From Asterionellopsis glacialis (lineage: Eukaryota; Bacillariophyta; Plagiogrammaphyceae; Rhaphoneidales; Asterionellopsidaceae): a DNA stretch of 11,186 bases. The stretch spans positions 17,633-28,818 of the forward strand of contig WKLE02000298.1 in the NCBI GenBank assembly GCA_014885115.2. The letters run 5' to 3'. The notes under the pieces are model-generated. The model saw only the letters and a program-made list of their open reading frames with translations, made no database searches and was not told the DNA's origin. Position 1 is the first letter of the stretch; the number at the start of each line of letters is the position of its first letter. Position numbers and translations under genes: made by a program. Below, one piece after another: positions 6,698 through 11,186 of this stretch.

Positions 6698-9600
6698 TCA
6701 TTGCATTCCCCGAATGACTTGTAGTAACATTTGCAATGGACGACGTAAGAATGGATCACCCTGTGACATTTTGGCATTGATATTGGCAACTAATTGTTGT
6801 AACACAGATGGTACATGACGTTGAATGGATTCATTGGAGGTATCCAATGTTAATGCAATTTCTTGTAACCAATCCAATTCTGTTTTTAAATCATTTTCTT
6901 TGGATAATCCCAACACAGCACCAAGTTGTTGCATCAAACACAGCAATATAGGTTGACTCAAGAGTGTTGGTCCTCCTGATGGTCCTGACCCACCAAAGAC
7001 ATCACTCATATTAGCATTCTTACAACAAAAAACAGCCATTTCGGCTGTAGATGCTGACAAGGCTTTGGTAAAGGCTGCCTCATACGATCGTGTACTTAAT
7101 AAAAACATAATTTCATCACGAATCGCTTGTGACTTGTTTTGTTGTGGTGGTGGCAATTGTGCTCCACCGGGACCAACACCGCCAGCAGCAGCATTCATGG
7201 ATGATTGAGTGGGTCCAGAAGGAGCCGCAGCAGCAGCTGCTGAAACTTGTGATTTCAATTGTGTCACTTCTTTCGACAATGCATCCATTTGTTGAGACAT
7301 GGAATCTAATTTGGTTGCCATTTCAACTAATAATTTAGCGGAAGAATCACTTCGAGTAGATGATAATACTAACCCTTGATCTAAACTAGAAGATATCTGA
7401 GAAAACATCTCTCGTGTGGCTGATTCGTAGGCAGGAATCATTACCGTTTTCATACTCTATTGTTTGTTTGTTTGTTTGTTTGTTTGTTTGTTTGTTTTGA
7501 ACGTATACCATAGAGCAGTTGGCAGATACAAACCCAATAAAGACACAGTTGGTGAGCGTGAGACAACTCAAAAAGAAAGGCAAACACACACAAACACAAG
7601 TGCATAAAAATTCAAACACAGTCAAGTACCATCCATATATATATATGCGTCAATGCAAGTCACACAACAATACAACACGTACCTCTTGGAATGCACTTTG
7701 CAATGGTTGTTCTACACTGTTGGAAACTGCATCCACAACTTCTTCGGTACGAACTTTTGTACTTTCCTTGGCATATTGTTTCATGGATGTTTGTAATGGT
7801 TTCACCACAGATTGTTCCATGGTTTGAGCAATTGTTTTACTAAGTGTGGGTATAACTGTATTTTGAACTTCAGATCGTACAGATCTTTGAATTTCATCTC
7901 TCATGGTGGATTCATACTTTTTAAAATGTACATTTAATGCTTTGCCCAACATGTACTCCATATCCGATGCAGATATACCCGTAGTAGTAGTAGTAGTAGT
8001 ACCAGCGGAAGTGCTAGTAGTAGCAGCAGAAGCTGGAGTACCCAAAGGTGTAGCAACACCGGCATCACGTTTTAATATAGCAATTTTACCATCTGCAGAT
8101 GGGATGGGCATTGTAGGACCCTTTGTACCAACTCCACTACCATTCGATTGTTTTGCAGTACCTTTTTTAGGTTTTGGTGATTTACTACGTGCTGCTGCCT
8201 TTGTCTTTTTGGTGTTCTTTTTCTTTTCGTCCTTGTTGGAAGGGATAATGGCAGCAGCTCCCGTAGCAGCACTAGTCGTAGTATTCGGACTAGGTGTAGC
8301 TCGTCTTGCACCTACTACTCCCGTTGATGTTACAGCAGCAGCAGGCGATGTAGTTGTACTAGTACTACCAACACCTAACAACTCCATAGGTGATAAGAAC
8401 CCAGATCCATTACGACTTGCAGGTTCTGGTTCTGGCATGGGTGGTACAGGTAATCCAGGTGGTGGTATAGGTTGTATGACATTAGGTGTAGGTGGTGGTG
8501 GCGGTGGCGGTGGTGGTAATGTATCTTCTGCAGGTGGTACGACAATCTTTTCTTCTGCTGTTGTCGTCGTCGTCGTCTCTGCTACTGAAGACGATCCTCC
8601 TCCAGAAACAATGGATCCTAACCAATTTGCAAATGGATTTGTATCATTATTGTTGGTATTGTCAGCAGTAGGTGATGGAAATAAAGTAGAAGATTCATTC
8701 ATGTCACCATGATTGTTGTTGTTGTTGTTGTTGTTGTCGTTATAGTCATCGTCGTCGTCATCCTCATCCTCATAGTCTTCAAATTGTGCATCATCGACAA
8801 TCAAACCAGCATTGGCAGCAGCATCGTTTTCATAGTAGGGTTCGGTAACAACATTTGGTTGAATTTCTTCCACACGAATTCCATTCTCCGTAGCAGCAGC
8901 ATTTGTTGTTAACGTATTCCATGTTTGTAAGGGTGGAATACACATGGCATGAGTTAATGTTAAAAGTTGTACAGCACGACTTTGAACAGAATATAAATGC
9001 ATATCAATCATGGGTGTTGTTTGTGGAGTAGTGGTTTCCTTTTCATGATTGTTGTCGTCTACATTGTCAACGTCGTCATCGTCGTCATCCACATTTTGAG
9101 CAGGCGCACACGTCAAGGACCATGAATAAATAGGATGCAAGGTAGTAAAGGGTACGACATAACTCCAACCTTCCAATATAGCACGTTTATCAGGTGACCA
9201 TTTGGATTTCAAGGCAATGGCATAAATGTGTCCATGACTGCGATCACTGAGTAACAAAAAGGATGCCGGTGGTGCATTCATGACGGGTGTACCACCAAAG
9301 CATGGTGCTAAATTATATCCACCACCGCCACCACTATTATTATTGGTATTGTCGTCGTCCATACAAAACATGCTTAATTTTTGGGGCAGCGTGGTGGAAG
9401 ATGTGGTAAAGGGTGACCAAATCGTTACACGAGAATTGTGGTGTGTCGCTGTGACAAAGGGTGCAGTAACATTAATCGTGGTAGAAGAGGAGGACGAATT
9501 GGAGGTATCATCATGTGGTAAAAAGAAACACCGTTGGACACTGGAGGATTCGTGCAAGGTTGCGACACAGGTAGGTCGTACCAAGGGACTGCCACTCTCA

Positions 9601-10358
9601 CTTTGTACTTGTTGAATATCCCATAAATTAATGGACCCATCCTCATGAGTGGTCAGGACATGACGTGGATCACGTCCAGACCAAGCTAAATCATTAATGG
9701 AGGAGTCCGTTTCAATTTGAATAGCACCTTCCATGACGACATGATTGGAATGTAATTGACAAACTGCGTGTTGGGAATCGTCAAAAGGATGTACATTGGT
9801 TGTAATGCGTGTGGTTTCCACAAGTGTTGCTACAATTTTGTTCTTGTTGTCATTTTCCGAAGAAGAATGTAAAATCCAAAATTGATTTGGATTCAAGGGA
9901 TGCCATACCATGCGTGTGGCACCTAATTCTTGCGGCAATTCTAATAATTTTTCAGCCATCAAGGAATCCGAAGAAGCATCATTATCACCATTGCTGTTGT
10001 TGTTATAAATTCTCCATATCAATACATTCCCACCAACGGTTCCCAAGACATCACCACTTTGAAAGAATTGAACGTCGGATACCTTTTTATGGACGTGTCC
10101 ACGTAACAAGGTACGATTGGGAGAACGACGATCCAAAACGCGGACTAATCCATTCTTCACAGCGTACACTACATAATTCGCGTTCACATCTAACCACGAT
10201 CCTAAATCCGATGGATGAGGGGGTGTCGATTCAAAGTGAGCAATCGGAGTTGTTTCAGGTTGTTGCTGTTGAGTCGTATCCGTCGCAACCCTTGGATCGT
10301 ACCATACAGTGGATGCCGATGGTAACGGAATCGCTGTAGGATTGTCTTTGGTTGGCAT
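6698..10358 (-). CDS. EDC4: EDC4 / Ge-1 / Varicose-type mRNA-decapping scaffold (two exons: 10358-7683 and 7456-6698)
   Basis: Joining the exons gives 1144 residues (892 + 252), a little shorter than animal EDC4 and plant VCS (about 1400). EDC4 is a P-body scaffold that holds the decapping enzyme DCP2 with DCP1 and helps 5'-3' mRNA decay. Residues 55-480 are WD40-like: WLDVNANYVVYAVKNGLVRV (55-74), LLRGHVHKKVSDVQFF (84-99), VLIWRIY (112-118), INDLAWSGRDPRHVLTTHED with NLWDI (221-248), and LYSVQSRAVQLLTLTHAMCIPP (455-476), the family's last blade. Residues 480-795 are disordered, with Asp and Asn runs, nine Pro (615-623), PPGLPVPPMPEP and a basic patch (709-732). Residues 797-1144 are the helical C-terminal domain; exon 2 begins S-MKTVMIPAYE, matching the conserved PAFE/PAYE-x-MFxQI region, then a coiled coil with Ser/Ala linker and a helical bundle to the end. 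The ATG has A at -3. The exon junction restores the conserved C-terminus, so the assignment is secure although the symbol is by homology. Confidence 0.92.
7457..7682 (-). other. Phase-0 intron of the EDC4 gene (226 bp)
   Basis: Read on the - strand, exon 1 ends ...CAAGAG and the intron opens GTACGT (7682-7677). It ends ...ATAG (7460-7457), and exon 2 begins AGT ATG AAA. Splicing joins QSAFQE to SMKTVMIPAYE in frame. Without splicing, translation would stop ten codons into the intron. A second AG two bases downstream (7456-7455) would break the frame and cannot be used productively. Upstream of the 3' site there is no pyrimidine tract, only CAAA repeats. Confidence 0.88.
7460..7498. repeat. 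(TTTG)n microsatellite at the intron 3' end
   Basis: Eight complete TTTG units with partial units on either side (CAAA in the transcript). The tract stops within a few bases of the 3' splice site of the EDC4 intron, and so occupies the place normally taken by a pyrimidine tract. Confidence 0.9.
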
Positions 10359-10757
10359 TCTGTGTCGCTTTTATTTATGACTCTCGTTTCACTTTTTGTC
10401 TCTTTCGAAAATTGTCGCACTTCTGCAGTGATGGAGTAATGGTCTGTATGCACCAATAGAGGGATGCAACAGCAGCAACACACTCAACCGATACAGAGAA
10501 GACAAGACGAGACAAGTGTAAACTGTGTGAGCAACGCTGCTTCTATGTTTCGTTTGTCTGCGTATCGATCGGCTTCGCCGCTTTTCGTACAGACATTATT
10601 ATTTTTCTTCGTGAGGATTTCCTCTGCGGGAAGGACAGAAGGCGCGGCAGGCAGGGACCCGAGAGCCGCAGGCAGACAGACCACATGAGGAGCGAAGACC
10701 AGATTGTGGGGAACGAAAGGAGGTACCGTACCGGTAGATAGAGGAGAGAGGAGAGAG

Positions 10758-10771
10758 GAGCGCGCGCGCTC
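10758..10771. repeat. Perfect 14-bp palindrome in GC-rich patch
   Basis: GAGCGCGCGCGCTC reads the same on both strands. It lies about 400 bp upstream of the EDC4 start, right after GGAGA repeats. The alternating CG core could form a hairpin or Z-DNA, or act as a protein site. No function is shown. Confidence 0.7.
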
Positions 10772-11011
10772 TCCCGTTGTGTTCTCCTTTTGTTGAAGAT
10801 CCCTCTCTGGAGTGGGGCCAGAGATGCATGGTTGTGGACCACACGACCGAATGCGCTCGTGTGCGTCTCTCTACAGAATACAGGTACAAACCTACCAACT
10901 ACCGACCGTAGCTATTGGAGTACATAGAATAAGGACAAGGATAATAAATTCTCACCCCCTTTCGAAAGACTGACCTTTTTTTCTTCAACTTTGGGGGGGG
11001 ATTCGATACAA

Positions 11012-11051
11012 CTCTCTCTAGACCAATACAAGCTCTCTCTACTAGAGAGAG
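11012..11051. repeat. CT/GA inverted repeats
   Basis: CTCTCTCTA occurs at 11012-11020 and again at 11033-11041. The second copy is followed, after one base, by its reverse complement TAGAGAGAG (11043-11051), a perfect 9-bp pair. The first copy extended by G can instead pair over 10 bp with 11042-11051, so two alternative hairpins exist. Confidence 0.7.
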
Positions 11052-11165
11052 GCCTAGAATAAGAAAAAGAAGTTCCCTCACTGATGTGTTGAACCTATCG
11101 TATCACTGTTGAAACTACAACCGTCACCAGCAGGTTATCGTGCCCCTAAAGCAACGATGTAGCCT

Positions 11166-11186
11166 AGATGGTTGGTCGAGAGGTTT
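11166..11186 (+). tRNA. Possible 5' end of a class II tRNA (Ser or Leu), cut by the window edge
   Basis: TGGTCGAGAGGTTT at 11173-11186 fits the start of the D arm and the A box of tRNA-Ser/Leu genes (TGGCCGAGTGGTT type). Seven bases before it could be the 5' acceptor strand, although AGATGGT is not a usual start. Everything needed for proof (anticodon, variable arm, T arm, 3' acceptor strand) is outside the window. Confidence 0.22.

Larger units (their letters stand above)
10359..11186. other. Upstream region of the EDC4 gene
   Basis: No supported gene in 828 bp. The first few hundred bases should hold the EDC4 5' UTR and promoter. Bases 10620-10780 are clearly richer in G and C than the rest, with GCAGGCAG twice (10647-10654 and 10668-10675), GGTACC and ACCGGT sites near 10722-10736, purine-rich GGAGA repeats and a 14-bp palindrome. 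A G8 run sits at 10993-11000, followed by CT/GA inverted repeats. A 74-codon ATG frame on the + strand (10464-10688) was judged not to be a gene. Confidence 0.5.

Noticed and set aside
7903..8712. 269-codon + strand frame opposite EDC4
   Set aside because: It is the mirror of the EDC4 linker: Val, Gly and Ala runs arise from reading Thr, Pro and Ser repeats on the other strand.
10369..10380. ATAAATAAAAG on the - strand as an EDC4 TATA box
   Set aside because: It ends roughly ten bases from the ATG, which would place the transcription start inside the coding region.
10464..10688. 74-codon + strand ATG frame divergent to EDC4
   Set aside because: Composition follows the CAG repeats and GC-rich patch, overlapping frames on the other strand are equally open, and no domain is recognised. 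A first exon of a gene to the right cannot be fully excluded.

Overview
The window looks like nuclear DNA of a photosynthetic stramenopile, most likely a diatom; the species cannot be fixed from the sequence. The evidence is as follows. The genes are eukaryotic: there is no operon layout, start contexts carry A at -3, and one GT-AG intron is clearly visible. One protein has an N-terminal signal peptide ending in an Ala-Ala-Phe junction, the diatom-type bipartite plastid presequence (ASAFAP-like), followed by a domain of cyanobacterial origin. The proteins carry many Asn, Gln, Ser, Asp and Thr runs encoded by trinucleotide repeats. The DNA is AT-rich, with short islands of higher GC.

Layout, left to right. 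(1) The 3' part of a + strand helical-repeat gene, open from base 3 to the stop at 786-788, with weak resemblance to the C-terminal part of the cohesin-release factor WAPL. (2) Convergent to it, a - strand gene (980-2185) for a 401-residue disordered, basic protein with an MGNSAS N-terminus that fits N-myristoylation. (3) A 1.1 kb spacer with a GC-rich patch, an 11-bp perfect inverted repeat and a long frame broken by one TGA. (4) A + strand gene (3325-3894) for a small U-box E3 ligase with a polyQ run and a C-terminal membrane anchor. (5) Convergent to it, a - strand gene (4340-5104) for a plastid-targeted DUF3110 protein. (6) A 1.6 kb spacer without a supported gene. (7) A - strand gene (6698-10358, two exons) for an EDC4/Ge-1/Varicose-type mRNA-decapping scaffold of 1144 residues. 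(8) An upstream spacer with a GC-rich patch, a 14-bp palindrome, CT-rich inverted repeats and, at the very edge, a possible tRNA 5' end.

The genes do not form an evident pathway or cluster: cohesin dynamics (if the first call is right), ubiquitination at a membrane, a plastid protein and mRNA decay are unrelated housekeeping roles. I see no mobile element with a transposase, no CRISPR array and no clear new multi-gene system. The items most worth a second look are the membrane-anchored U-box protein, the myristoylation-type basic protein, the plastid DUF3110 protein with its C-terminal extension, the EDC4 intron whose 3' end is a tetranucleotide repeat, and two unexplained open segments at 2583-3161 (+) and 3928-4083 (-).
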